From: Oscarella lobularis
Lineage: Eukaryota; Porifera; Homoscleromorpha; Homosclerophorida; Oscarellidae
Length of the DNA stretch: 64,000 bases
Direction of reading: 5' to 3'
Assembly: GCF_947507565.1 (NCBI RefSeq)
Contig: NC_089175.1
Location: forward strand, 4,763,733 to 4,827,732
The notes beneath the pieces are model-generated. The model worked only from the letters and a program-made list of their open reading frames with translations. It did no database searches and was not told where the DNA came from. The position numbers and the translations under genes are program-made. Positions 35,070-46,277 of the stretch are shown here, piece by piece. Numbering within the stretch: position 1 is the first letter of the stretch; each line of letters starts with the position of its first letter.

Positions 35070-35597
35070 TGCGTTGCGAAAAGGGCTGATAACGTTTTTG
35101 GGACTTTGATTCACGTGACGCAGTCCAAACCGGCCCAGGGCGTCACCGCGTGCGCTGAAATTTGCGACGTTTCGCTTCCTACCCCTAAACTCTGGTTTGT
35201 TAAGAGAGTTAGGCTGTACGAAAAGAGTGTAGGCTGAAAAACAGGCTTGAAATTTGTCTAGTCTCACTTTTCAAAACTGTTCGAGACACCGACTCGAAGT
35301 TCGCTTGAGTTGAAACCTCAGAAGAAAACTACGCTGCAGTTGCTTTCAGATTTGAGAGCAACGCGTTGATTGGTGTATCATCAAATCTTACTCAACCTTT
35401 GTTCGAGAATGTGTGCGCAGGTTCGAAGAATATTGGGGGAGTCAACGTCACGCCCATTGCACTAGTGAGTGTGGTAGCACCATAGATGTAGCAGAATTTA
35501 TAAACTTTAGAGGCAGTAAAAGAAAATGTATTATTGGTGGCAGAGACCGATCAGATACGTAAACCGCGCTTTGATCATATTCGGGACCTTTGTCGAG
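35070..35597. promoter_or_regulatory. Shared upstream region of two divergent signalling genes
   Basis: About 530 bases separate the start of the NIDO/ZU5 receptor (minus) from the start of the CARD/paracaspase gene (plus). Both promoters must lie here or in the first transcribed bases. An in-frame extension of the receptor to about 35267 is open but would place extra residues before a good signal peptide, so I prefer 35069. I saw no convincing TATA box. Confidence 0.5.
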
Positions 35598-38500
35598 ATG
35601 GCGGACGTCGATCCACTACAACAGTTTCTCGAGCGGCTCAACCAGAACAAAGGCGACGCTCGCAACTTTATTTCTGACAAAATAGCAACAGATCTGCAAC
35701 AGCGTGGAGTGCTCGACGACGCAGACGTCCTTGAAATTCGTCGATCCAATTTTACAGCGAAGACGAGCAAGCTCATCGACCGCCTCGTACAGAAGCATCA
35801 AAGCGGACATCAAAACGTTGTAAAAGAGTTCAGAAGCGTCTTAGAAAATAGTCGTACTCAGAAACATCTAGCGAAATTGCTCCCCTTACCACGGATTGTA
35901 GAGACTGTCTCTACAATCCGTGCCCTTACCACCGAAGCCTCGAGGTAAGCCACAAAGGCATTGAACGCACAGAACGTTGTCTTCGAAGCGCAGAATAGAT
36001 TGTATCTGGGGTAGAGGGTCCCATTGGGATCAAGTGTCTCTTCCTAAATAATAGATTAATTAATCTTCTTGAGAGATCGTTTTACGAACCGAATGCATCT
36101 TCCGTCTCATCATATCTCGTAAAAGAATCTTTTTAGCTCCAGTCGTCACAGTTGAGAACTCCAGTCGAGTGATGTACTGCAAGCGAGGTGGCACCGTCGA
36201 CATTTCCATTCAAGCCGACGGTGACGGACCACTTCGATATCAGTGGTTGTCCGGAGACGCTGTTCTGAAGGACGAAGACAAGAACGTCGTGAAAATCGGC
36301 GCAGGAGGCGAATACGTGTGCAGGATCAGTTCAGACTTCGGTGAAACAAAAAGTGAACCCGTGAACGTCGTCGTAGTCCAAGAATTAGGTAAGAAAAAGT
36401 CTTTGCACTCGAGCAAAGATTTATGTGGCTTTATGTAGCCGATTCCTCAGTCAAGCCAGAAGATCTCCAGGACTACTACGAGAAAAACAATCTCATTATT
36501 CATGCCCCTCCAGAAATAGCGGCTCGAGGCTTGGCCGCTCGAAAAGCCTACTACGACGCTCTTAGCAACGGCGCTGCCATGAAGTCTAAACGCGTTCGTC
36601 TCATGGTCGTCGGACGCGACGGCGCCGGAAAAACGTCGCTTGTCAACGCCCTGCTCAACAGGTTCGATCGGTTGGTTTCGAACGCGACGTTGGACAGCAC
36701 CGAAGGCGTTCAGTTCACGCTCGTCAAGTGCCACGTCGCTGACGACGGTGATCTCGCGAAATGCGACTTCGAAGAAGTCAAGATTCACGTCGAAGCGTTT
36801 TTGCATCGAGAGAAGGCTCGGATCATAGCGCATCGGTTGCACGAGAAAGAGAGGGCGAAAAGAGTTCAGAAGCAAGAAACGGAAGCATCGGTTTCCATGT
36901 CCTTTTCTCCAAACGATACGAAGTCTGTTGGCCAGCTTAAGTTCTCTGAAAAGAGAGAAGCTGATGTGACGGTGAAGGAGGAAGAAGAGGACTATTCGTC
37001 TCTACGAGATGGCTTTCTTACTTCGGAGCAAGAATTGGATCCGCCGGAGTTGAAGGACTACGTCGCCGACGAACTTCGTCGGCTTCGTCGCTCTTCCTCC
37101 AATCCTTACTCGAGCGACTGCGAGTCGGAGCATCTGGTTTTTATCATATCCGACTTCGCCGGCCAGCCGGTCTATCTGAATAGCCACGCTGCATTCATGG
37201 CCCCGAACGGCGTCTATATCCTCGTACACGATCTCCACGAGACGCTCGAATTGAACAGGGAAGCGATGATGTGTACGGAGGGCCAAATGACGAAAGTCGA
37301 AGAGTCGTCGAGTCGCACGAACGAGGAGTACATACGAACGTGGGTGACATCGATCGGCGCCACGAGACCGACGCCGCAAATCGATGATTCCACGGACGTC
37401 AAGTTTCCCAATCCCGCCGTTCTTGTCGTTGGCACGCGACTGGACAAGGTTCTCGAGGCCAAGCAGAGGTGGTCGAGCCTCGCGTCGTTCTTGACGGAGC
37501 GAGAGAAGAGCATACGTCAATATCTAGCCGACGAGTGCCCGATCTACAGTCGCTACGTCTCGGACGAGCTCTTCTTCGTCGACAACACGGGCTCTCTTCG
37601 CACGGCGAGACGCGAGCTTTTGGAACTGAGGAGGGCTATCGTCGAGAAAGCTCTTCTGCAGGAGAGCACCACGTTTCTGTTACCGTTGACCTGGATTGAA
37701 CTGGAGCTGGAGATTCTGTCGTTAAGACGGAAGGGGAAATACTGCGTCGAGGCTCGTAGCTTGTGCTCTAAAGTGGATTTGGACGGTAACCAGGCTACTG
37801 CTGCTCTGCAGTACTTCCACGACACCGGCACGATTGTTTTCTTCTACGAGGAGGAGAGGGAGTATCGCCAGTACGTCGTCACCGATCCCGACTGGCTTGT
37901 TCGCGTTTTTCGGTCTGTCGTTTCCGCTCATTCCGTTCTAGAAGACCGTGTTCCTGTTAGCGAAATGATGCAGCAGCGGCTGAGACAAGCCGGGGTTTTT
38001 TCGTATCAAGAAATCAGGGTGAAATTACCGGACGGCGAAGAGTCCAGCGTCATACTCGATATATTGCAAAGATACGATTTTCTGTCTCCGTATCTTTTGC
38101 AGTCAGACGATCTAGACAGACGTCTCGACGCCTCTTCTTCGTATGAATCAGAATACTTCCTGGCTCCTTCGATGGTCACTCTTGATCCTCTGGTTCAGTG
38201 CTTCTTCTCCCACCCCGAACTGTTTTCTCCGACTTCTACTACATCTTCTCAAGCTGAGAAGCCGCTATACTTCTCCTGTGATTGTAAATTGGTGCCCGAA
38301 AGCCTCTACACGAGACTCGTGACGAGACTTGCGTCGCGATACTGCGTTTGTCCGGAAATATTTCGCAATTTCGCTCGTCTCCATTACGATTCGAATTACG
38401 ATATTATAATTGCGAATTGGAGCAACTTGGAAATGATAGATGGTCAGCAAAAAGAGAAGCAGAGCGTCGCACATGCGAGAGCGAAAATATTTGTAACCGT

Positions 38501-41019
38501 CGTCAACGCCGCTAAACAGCGAACTTCTCCTGAGAAAGTCGAGCCGAAGGTCGTCTGTCAAAAGGTGTATGGCTTTGTCCTTAGCAGTCTCTACAGCATT
38601 CGAGAAGTTGGCATGAAGGGTCTCAACTTCGCTGTTGAGTATCAAAAAAGACCGTCAAAAGTCGCCTTTGAGTTCAAGTTTCTTTCCGATAAATGGTGCG
38701 TGATTCACATGACTCCAAGCTGCTGTTATTACAGGTGCTTTGGAACATTGTAGTGATTCAGACGAAGAGAAGGCTATCTATCAGACCTGGATTCCTCAAA
38801 GCAGACAGGTTTCTTCTTCTTGTCTATTCTTCTCTTCTTTCACGTTTTTCTTTAGTCAACGCCTTTGAAGCTTCCCGTCTGCAAAGGAAGTTCAACGCGT
38901 GGTATGCAGCATGGGATTGATTCTTGTCTCGTATGACAGAATTGTCTTTTTCACAGGCAACGAACTTCTATTTATTGAACGAGCTGGCACCACCCTCGCG
39001 GCATCTAAACAGCTTTCTTCTGTAGAATGGCGTATTCGTGGCATTGTGAGTCCAGAGGGCAGCTCTCACAGCATTCCAGTCAATTCTTTCCCCAATGGCT
39101 GGTCGCTGATCTATACCTACTGCCACGTTGACAAGTCTTTGAACTACAGATTTAGTATTCCTTATTGCTCCTATCATCCGAAAAAGAGTAAGAAATTTAG
39201 GTTTCGAGGCCTTTATATCTAAGCTTTCTTGTAGAGCTAGATGTCAAACTACATGTTGGTGTTTGCCAGAGACAGCCGAGGCTGACAACCCATTCTTTCT
39301 CGTACGGCGAGAGCGTTACTCTTCAATGCGATGCCTCCGGTTCACAGGCTTTGTCGTCTCTTCAGTATCAGTGGTACTTCGAAAAGCTCAAAATTCCTAA
39401 TGCTAACGAAAAGAGTTACAAAATTTCGACGCTACGCGACTACCGCGCGGGCGAATATTTCTGTGCCGTTCGTCTAAATGACGAATTTTCCGAAGAGCGA
39501 TCAGAACCCGTCCGCGTAGAAGTTCGAGGTCAGAGGAAAGATAAACGTTGGTTTTTCCCAATGAGAGTTTATCGTGTTTCTGTATAGGAAATCCAGTCGT
39601 GTCTCCCGCAGCCGCTTCGTCGACCTTCACTGACAAAGTTGCTCTTCTAATAGGAAATCAAACGTACGAAAATCTTGACGATCTCACCACGCCCGAATGC
39701 GACGTTAGACGCGTCGCGAAGTATCTCAAAAAAGAGTTTGACTTTCGCGTCATTGTCCTCGTCGACCTTGGCTTCTTCTACATGGTCGACGCTTTCGAGA
39801 AGTTCTATCTGCTAGCGCAGGCGGGCACGTTTGCCGTCGTCTTTTTTGGGGGACACGGATTCGAAGCTAGCGGCGATCAGTACATGATTCCCGTTGACTC
39901 TACGAATTCAAAGACTACTAGGACGGAAATCGGCGTCCAATCTGTTCTTCGAGTTCTAGAAAGTGCTTCAGTCCGATGCAGTTTTACAATTCTCGATTGC
40001 TGTCGAAACCCGTGCGTTTGTCTTTTGTCTTTAGATCTGATAACTATTGATATGTGCTTTCGTAGACTTCCTGTGCCGGCAGTTTTTGGTACTCCTCAAG
40101 ATAGTTCAAACAGTTGTATTAGCATTGTTCTCAATGCTTGGTAAGAAATCTCTATCTATTTTTGAGTTGCCTCATGGTATGATACTTGTAGCTCTGCTTG
40201 GAGTTATTCGTACGAGACGAGCACAATGTCAAATAGCTATTTCTGTACTGCATTTCTGGAAGGGTTAGAGAAGCTGTGTAGTGAGTCCCCGGCACCTATT
40301 AGTCGCTTGATCGCTTTAACTGAGGGTATGCAAAGTGATTGTGGTCCTCGCGCAGTAGTTTTATTTTGTCTTGCTTTGTAGAAAATCTGAAGCAGCAGAA
40401 ACCTGAACTTCGAATGTCATTGGGAGCTTATGGGTCTAATATTTCCTTTTCAGACCGCTTCGTCGAGAGCTCGGACGCTTCGATAAAGAACAACGATCTT
40501 ATTATAAAATGGCACGGTAAGCTATTTAAATCGTTTTTAAGTCATGTCCTTTAGTAGTACTCTAGAGAAAAACGTCATCGATGAAGATTTGGAGCCTAGT
40601 AATCCTCACGTGCGGATGGGGCTCGAAACGTTTCGATTTTGTATGAATATACTCGACGTCAAGTTGTGGCACCGCGATATTGGTCATGGCAAATTTGAAT
40701 TTCTTAAAATCGTGGCTAAGCCAAAAAATTTGCAGGTATTAAAAGCAGTTGTACAGTAGCTACGCTTGAGTGACGATTTATCTAAGGATGGCTTAATTTT
40801 CAAAGAGAAGTCGGAATTCTGTTACCATTTGTACGGGTTGCAGCATCTAAAGGTAAGAGTGTTGTTCTTGTTTTTAAGTACAAAATTAATTCAAATTATC
40901 TACAGCGAACCTCCCGCATAACCCTTATTGTTGAAGTTCGCTATTTGTTGGACGGAGTTGACACAACGTCGTCTTTTTCAAAAGACATCCTCGTAAGCTA
41001 CTTTGCTCAAGAGAGTTAG
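35598..41019 (+). CDS. CARD-Ig-Roc-COR-Ig-paracaspase-Ig protein (MALT1-like protease fused to ROCO)
   Basis: Read as one gene of about 1,500 residues. Exon 1 (35598-35942): CARD-like helices (KIATDLQQRGVLDDADVLEI, KLIDRLVQKH). Exon 2 (36137-36388): Ig (YQWLSGD, GEYVCRIS; first Cys replaced). Exon 3 (36439-38694): Roc GTPase with P-loop GRDGAGKTSL (residue about 258), DFAGQP and GTRLDK, then COR. Exons to about 39187 are unassigned. Ig (about 39235-39530; VTLQCDASG, GEYFCAV). Paracaspase (about 39590-40140) with catalytic His in FFGGHGFEASG and Cys in LDCCRNP, followed by YFCTAFLEGL-type sequence as in MALT1. The last exons (about 40550-41019) resemble MALT1's C-terminal Ig. MALT1 is a cytosolic Arg-specific protease acting in NF-kB signalling, normally recruited by separate CARD proteins. 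LRR and kinase parts of other ROCO proteins are absent. Splice joins are inferred. Confidence 0.75.
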
Positions 41020-41329
41020 CTATCCAACGAACGCACATTACATACTGTTACGACATGTTCTGCTATTACTCCACATACATACATTTGTTTGTATACCAAT
41101 TTTTTTCAGATTCGCGGCTTCTTATTTGTGCAGGGTCAAGCTCAGTTGAGATTTTGTTACATTTTCTCAATGGGGCAATCGGACACCAAGAAGATGACTT
41201 CATTTATGCAAGACGGCTTTCCAGCAAGCATTACATGAGAGAGAGAGAGATCTCTGGTTGAATATACCACTACGTCATATCCAGCTCCTTCGCAGTCGTA
41301 CATGTACATCAGACTTTTCACGCTTGCAT

Positions 41330-42240
41330 CCGCCTTCCACGTCGATCAATCCGGTCCGTAAAACATCCATTAGGCTAATCGCAGGCTGGGCTCACTGGCA
41401 CGTACAAGATCAAGTTGCACACAGTACATACTCATGCAGAAACCTATTCTATTGACTTTACTCTGTTCTTTTGGACCAGTCCGTATCAGTGAGCCCCACA
41501 AAGCAAGAAACATCCCCAGAAAGTCGTAAAGAAAAGAAACTACCACAGCACAGTCCAGTTGGTGAGAGAGCAGATAGGAAGTCCTGTTAAAAGTTTTTAT
41601 AATACAAAAGTGTCAGGGCAAGTAGAGGCACTCAAGACCTACTCAAATATTCAACTGTTAGGGAAAAGGGGGGCCTTATTTGTGATAGGTAACAGTTTGA
41701 AGGCCTCTTATGTATGTATACTGACCTACCAGTGTCTGCAACTCGTTGCACGCGAGCGCTTGCGGTTCAGGCGCATGGAACGCCACTCGTGCATAAAAAG
41801 TAGAGTTGGCCGGAACGGCCATATGTACCCCTCACGGCACGGTTGACGGAGTATATAAACTTTCTACGGCACAGTTGACGAAATTTTATACTTTCTACGT
41901 CACAGTTGACGGATCTTTTTACTCCCTACGGCACAGTTGAAGGAGTTTTATACTCTCTACGGCACAGTTGACTGAAAAGTTAGCTGTTAGGGCAAAAGGG
42001 GCCCGTGAGATCGAGTCAATATTCAAGATAGGTAACAGTAGAGGCGCCCAAGACCTACTAATATATTGGCGATCACGTGAAACGGACTTTTCAAGCATGC
42101 CTCCCCTTCCACGTCTATCAATCCGGTCCGAAAAGCATCCATTAGGCTAATCGCAGGCTGAGCGTACGAGATCAAGTTGCAAACATTTTATTTCGTACAC
42201 ACACAGTACATACTCATGCAGAAATCTATTCTACAAGTAA
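41330..42240 (+). repeat. Twice-repeated block of unclear origin
   Basis: Sequence at 41330-41450 (TCAATCCGGTCCG...CATCCATTAGGCTAATCGCAGG...CAGTACATACTCATGCAG) recurs at 42100-42235. A further segment at 41575-41700 (AGGTAACAGT...CAAGACCTACT) recurs, rearranged, at 41985-42065. There is no coding potential. It may be a noncoding interspersed element or a local duplication. Confidence 0.6.
41834..41974 (+). repeat. Tandem repeat, unit about 31 bases, 4.5 copies
   Basis: Units begin ACGGCACAGTTGACGGA and end in a T-rich tail with TATA-like ATTTTATACTTTCT. The units differ by only a few bases each. The repeat lies inside the duplicated block but in one copy only. Confidence 0.85.
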
Positions 42241-42419
42241 GTGTTCAGCGTATTTTTTCCTTCTTCCTTTCGTCGCCGTTCTTTCTTCCGGCCCTTCTGT
42301 ATGCCTTCCTCAATCGCTTCTCTTTGGCTGTCTTCGTCTTCGTCGATCGTTTTTCATGCAGCGCGACCTAAAAATAAAGTACCTATTAGTCACTGTCAAA
42401 TTATCGTTGTACGTACCTT

Positions 42420-43090
42420 TTGATTTGCGTCCGTATTAGCGTTACCCGAGCTACACCACGGGGAGGTTCGGACGCTTCGTAGCTCAAGGCAGCCACCGCA
42501 AAGCGATGACCACCGGTTCCAAAAAGTGTCGGGCGAGTTTTGACCTCATAGGCCCCCTCACTCAGTATCCGCCTGGACGAGTAGTCGGCCCCTAATGCCG
42601 AGTCCCCCGGCGCGACGATACCTGACCACATTGGTAAGCCGAAGCTAAGAACCAGGGCTTCGGAGGTGGAGAGCGGCTGACTACCGTTTGTAGGAGTCGA
42701 CAGGAAAGACGTGCAATGCCCGAAATCGAAGTCTCCTGAGCCAGATCATCCGCAATCTAATCGTGCCAGTTGGTGAGATAAGTGCCGGCAACCAGACCAC
42801 TTGCGACACCCCCTCCGAGCCGTACCCACTCTGCTTAACGCAGGTCGTGCTCGTTTGGCAACAATAAGACGTATAAGCGATCTTTCTGCTCAGTGCGTGA
42901 ACCGAGGCCGAAGCCCCCCATCGCCCTGCTTAGAGGCTCCGGCACGGGATTAATCCGTGGGCCACGCTGATCCAACAATCCAGACTGCCTTTTGCCGATC
43001 TCCCGAGCCAGTCCGTCAAGGATGAGACGCAGATTGCTCCACGCCGCACCCACCCTAGGCCGCAACTGAAGGAGAATCGGTGTGCACTTG
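42420..43090. repeat. GC-rich block of foreign composition, possible mobile element fragment
   Basis: The composition is clearly more GC-rich than the flanks, with many short open frames on the minus strand (for example one reading GLAREIGKRQSGLLDQRGPR at about 42960-43020), but no complete domain. The texture resembles noncoding or partial retroelement sequence. I cannot assign a family, and no terminal repeats were seen. Confidence 0.3.
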
Positions 43091-43595
43091 CTTATGAACC
43101 GCGTATAGCTCCGCCCATCGCGCTCATTGGTCCGTTGGGGTCACGTTGGGCTCATCTAGCACTCTGGTTGGTTCCTTCGAATAGGTGCGATTTTTCAATG
43201 CCGTTTTGACTGTTGATTGCGTCATGATCATGGTCAGCAAATCTATTCTTGGCACTGAATGATGCAAGATTTCTCGCCTCAAGTTCGTACGATCGCCTTT
43301 CTTCTTCTTCTTCTTCTTCGCAGTTTCGTCTCACGTTTCGCTGTACGCTAACGTCGATCGGCTTTTTCGCGGACTTGTCGAACGGCCCGGACATCGTGAA
43401 CAAACACGTGATCGAAGCAGAACGTGGCGCATGGCGTAGACGAAGAAAACGGCCGATTTCGGCAACGACGACGGCTCAGGAGCCAACAACAATGCGTAGG
43501 TGAGCGTATGGGCGATCGGGTGCCCGTTTTTCGCGATGAAAAAGGCGATCCGTCCACCCGGACGTCGCCGATCACTTTCGCTTGTTTTTTTGCAG

Positions 43596-43671
43596 CGATT
43601 ACACCCACGAAGTCCTTCTCGATCGATTAATCAGGCTCAAGTTCAAAGAAACCGTGCGAATATTAGAACAG
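43596..43671 (+). CDS. Possible internal exon of an unidentified gene
   Basis: A good acceptor (TTTTTTTGCAG) and donor (GAACAG|GTACGC) bracket a frame reading DYTHEVLLDRLIRLKFKETV. A Ser/Arg/Lys-rich frame upstream (about 43380-43498) ends at a GTGAGC donor in compatible phase. I could not find a credible start, and the next exon candidate (from about 44138) stops quickly. The family is not recognised. Confidence 0.25.
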
Positions 43672-44963
43672 GTACGCTTTGGGGCCCCCCGAATCAATTA
43701 GCGCATTTTCTTCGCGAATTTTGACTCGCACGAACCGTTTGACCGCGCTGGGTTGTTATCCTAGCGTATTAGAGTCGATCTAGCGCGTTTCGTTGGAAAT
43801 CCGTGAGGTCACGATTTTTAGCATCCATGAACTGTAGCACCACTGTTTTCGTTGGGTCACCTCTCCGATTTTTGATATTTCCTTATGAAACGGTGGGGAT
43901 CGGTTGTATGTTTGACTCTGCGGTGCCAAATTGACGTCACGCCTTCAATTTTAGCTTACTTTTGTAGTTGGTTGGCCGCCTGAGTTAATAATAATTAAAT
44001 AGGATCGACGGCCTAAAAAGTGCGGAAGCGTCGTACGTGACGCCACGCGCCGACAAAAGCAAGCCGGATATCTCGAAGAAGGTCGATTTTCCAGTCTGAC
44101 CGAATCTAAGTAAACACATCCTTTTGTCTTGTTTTAGACGCGAAGAAATTGCCGAAACGGTCAACTGGCGGCGTCCGGTTAGAAGGTGGGCGTGGGATTC
44201 CCTTCCGTCGTCACCTTCATCGACGTCGTCGCTAGACGCCGTGCGATTCACTCGCCATGCGATTCACTCGCCATGCGATTCACTCGCATTTCGCAACGCC
44301 GACGACGGGAGCAGCACTGAAAAGTAAAGGGACGGGCGTGTTGGGAGGAAAAAGTAAATTATTTTGTGAGCCCGTGATTTGTTCATCCTCGCGTGAATTG
44401 ATTTTTGAGTCGTACAGTAGTAAAAAGCTGGTAGAAAAATAGCAGTGTTTATCTGGGTAGATAGACTCTTACGTTGAAAAGCTGTATGATACTGTGTCCC
44501 CTCTAGTGCATCGATGTCATTACTTTGCCGAGTTGGGCCTTTCTCAGCTCCTTGTCTTTTAAACGTTTGTCATGTTCTGGACTTTGATAACGTCACCAAA
44601 TATACTGTGTATTAGAACATGAATCCAGTCCTGTCTTCTTTTTTAGGCAGAACAGAAGTGAAGGTACTGACGAGGAAGAAGAGAAGAGAGAAGAGAGAAG
44701 AGAGAAAAGAAGAGAACAGCGTTTGCATGTATTGCATGAAAGTAGAAATATAGTAGTGTGCAGCTTTTGATCTCCAGGGTATGGAGACAAAAGAGAACTC
44801 GTGCGCGCGCGGAAGAGAGTCTGCATTACAAGCGCGCGAGTTTTAAAGCTGGGCCATGGCGCGCGTGAGCATCTGCACGAGAAAAGTAGGAGACACCATG
44901 TTCAAAATTTTATTGAGAATATAAAAGAAAATACAGTCTTCCCATTCGTCTTTCCGCGCTGCC
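43672..44963. other. Intergenic, simple repeats only
   Basis: It contains a 16-base tandem repeat (GCGATTCACTCGCCAT, nearly three copies, 44243-44288) and a purine-rich run of GAAGAGA units (about 44676-44722). No gene is supported. Confidence 0.4.
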
Positions 44964-45127
44964 GCTTCACCTGCCGTTGTCAGCAGGTGAAGCAGTGTGG
45001 GACTGAGACTGCAGTCCCCACAGCAGGACTAAGACTGTAGTCCCCACAGTGAGACTGAGACTGCAGTCCCCACAGCTATGTGTGCCTGCTGCGATCTCAC
45101 ACACAAAGTGAGACGCATGCAGGCACA
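44964..45127. repeat. Cluster of hairpins and a 26-base tandem repeat
   Basis: Three elements lie in a row. The first is a perfect 11-base-pair inverted repeat (GCTTCACCTGC with GCAGGTGAAGC, 44964-44993). The second is three copies of a 26-base unit beginning GACTGAGACTGCAGTCCCCA (45001-45076). The third is an imperfect hairpin of about 20 base pairs with a seven-base loop (45081-45127, arms TGTGCCTGCTGCGATCTCAC and its near complement). Confidence 0.8.
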
Positions 45128-46277
45128 TTTTGTCGTTCTAGGCGTCGTTCTCCTATAGAGACTACCAACAAGAATAGTAGCCTCTGGTGAAGATGCACGC
45201 CACGAAAATGGGCAGTTTTTCTTCTCGGGGCCGCACAACCGCTTCAGCGATTGATGTAGGCCTGCCCAGGAGACGTCGGCCTTTTAGACGTTATGGCCTC
45301 ATACCAAAAGGAGGCGTACAGGCAGTTTATAGAGCTGCAACTTATAATTAAGTTGCAAACCCCGCGACCCCGCAGCTGGGCCGACCCGTCTTGCCGAGGA
45401 CGTTGGGACAGCGGTCTACCTCTTCGTCTGCTTCTTCTTCAAACAAGAAAAGAAAATGAGTTGGGGTCCATGTAGTGCCATTGGAACGACCATCACCTTC
45501 ACTGTTCTCATTTCCGGTCGGCGTGGTCTTGATATCAAAGTCTACAAAAAGTATTCGCCAAAATTTACCGTTTGAAGTCACTTTATGTACATACATAAAA
45601 ACATGTACACCTCTATGGTTTTGCTCAGTTGTGCGATACCATTTTGTCCATTGTACTGTAGGCAATTCAGACTTGCACTTGCACTAGGAAGCGAATTCGA
45701 GCACGCAGCGTCGACATCCGCACAGCGCAGCGATCTAACGAAAAAAAACACGATTAGTCGATTGGATCTAAACGCGGTGCGACACGACTTACCAACGCGC
45801 TATGCCGCGCTATGCCGCGTGGCGCTGTTTTCTTCAGCTCACCATGCATGGAACTCACTGCAAGAAAGAAAGCGCACAATTAGCTCGCGGGTAACGTACT
45901 ACTAAATCTAGCCCCCCACTTACCACCGGTTGGCTCCGCTCTCTCGTTCGTTGCTTCGATCGGAGGCCCTCGTAGCCTTTTCTCGACTGTCTCGCGAAGC
46001 GTTTGCGTGTGTCGCCTTTGAGAAAGCGAACCAGACTGTCCGCTTTCCTCTGCGATCGGGATCGAAGCAAAAATGATCGAAGCAGTGCTCGCGTGGGCGC
46101 GCGCGCTAGAGCACCGAGCGCGCAAAAAGCCTCCGCTCTCGTCGACGTCGATTCTGAAGCCGAATCTGCGACGTTATTCTTATTGCCAATTTTTATTTAA
46201 CTAAACTCAAAAAAGAGGTGATTCGGTGATATTTGTTGTGGTGGGACATATCAAATCGCACATATGTAGAAATCGTT
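45128..46277. other. Intergenic, no supported gene
   Basis: A minus-strand open frame of about 105 codons (45348-45665) has no recognisable domain, signal or membrane segment, and its ends do not match clear splice sites. Nothing else was recognised before the CRAL-TRIO gene. Confidence 0.35.

Noticed and set aside
36423-38753. Full LRRK-type ROCO kinase
   Set aside because: Roc and COR are clear, but no leucine-rich repeats precede them and no kinase motifs follow.
45348-45665. Minus-strand open frame of about 105 codons
   Set aside because: No domain, signal peptide, paralog or convincing splice context; it is within the length expected by chance.
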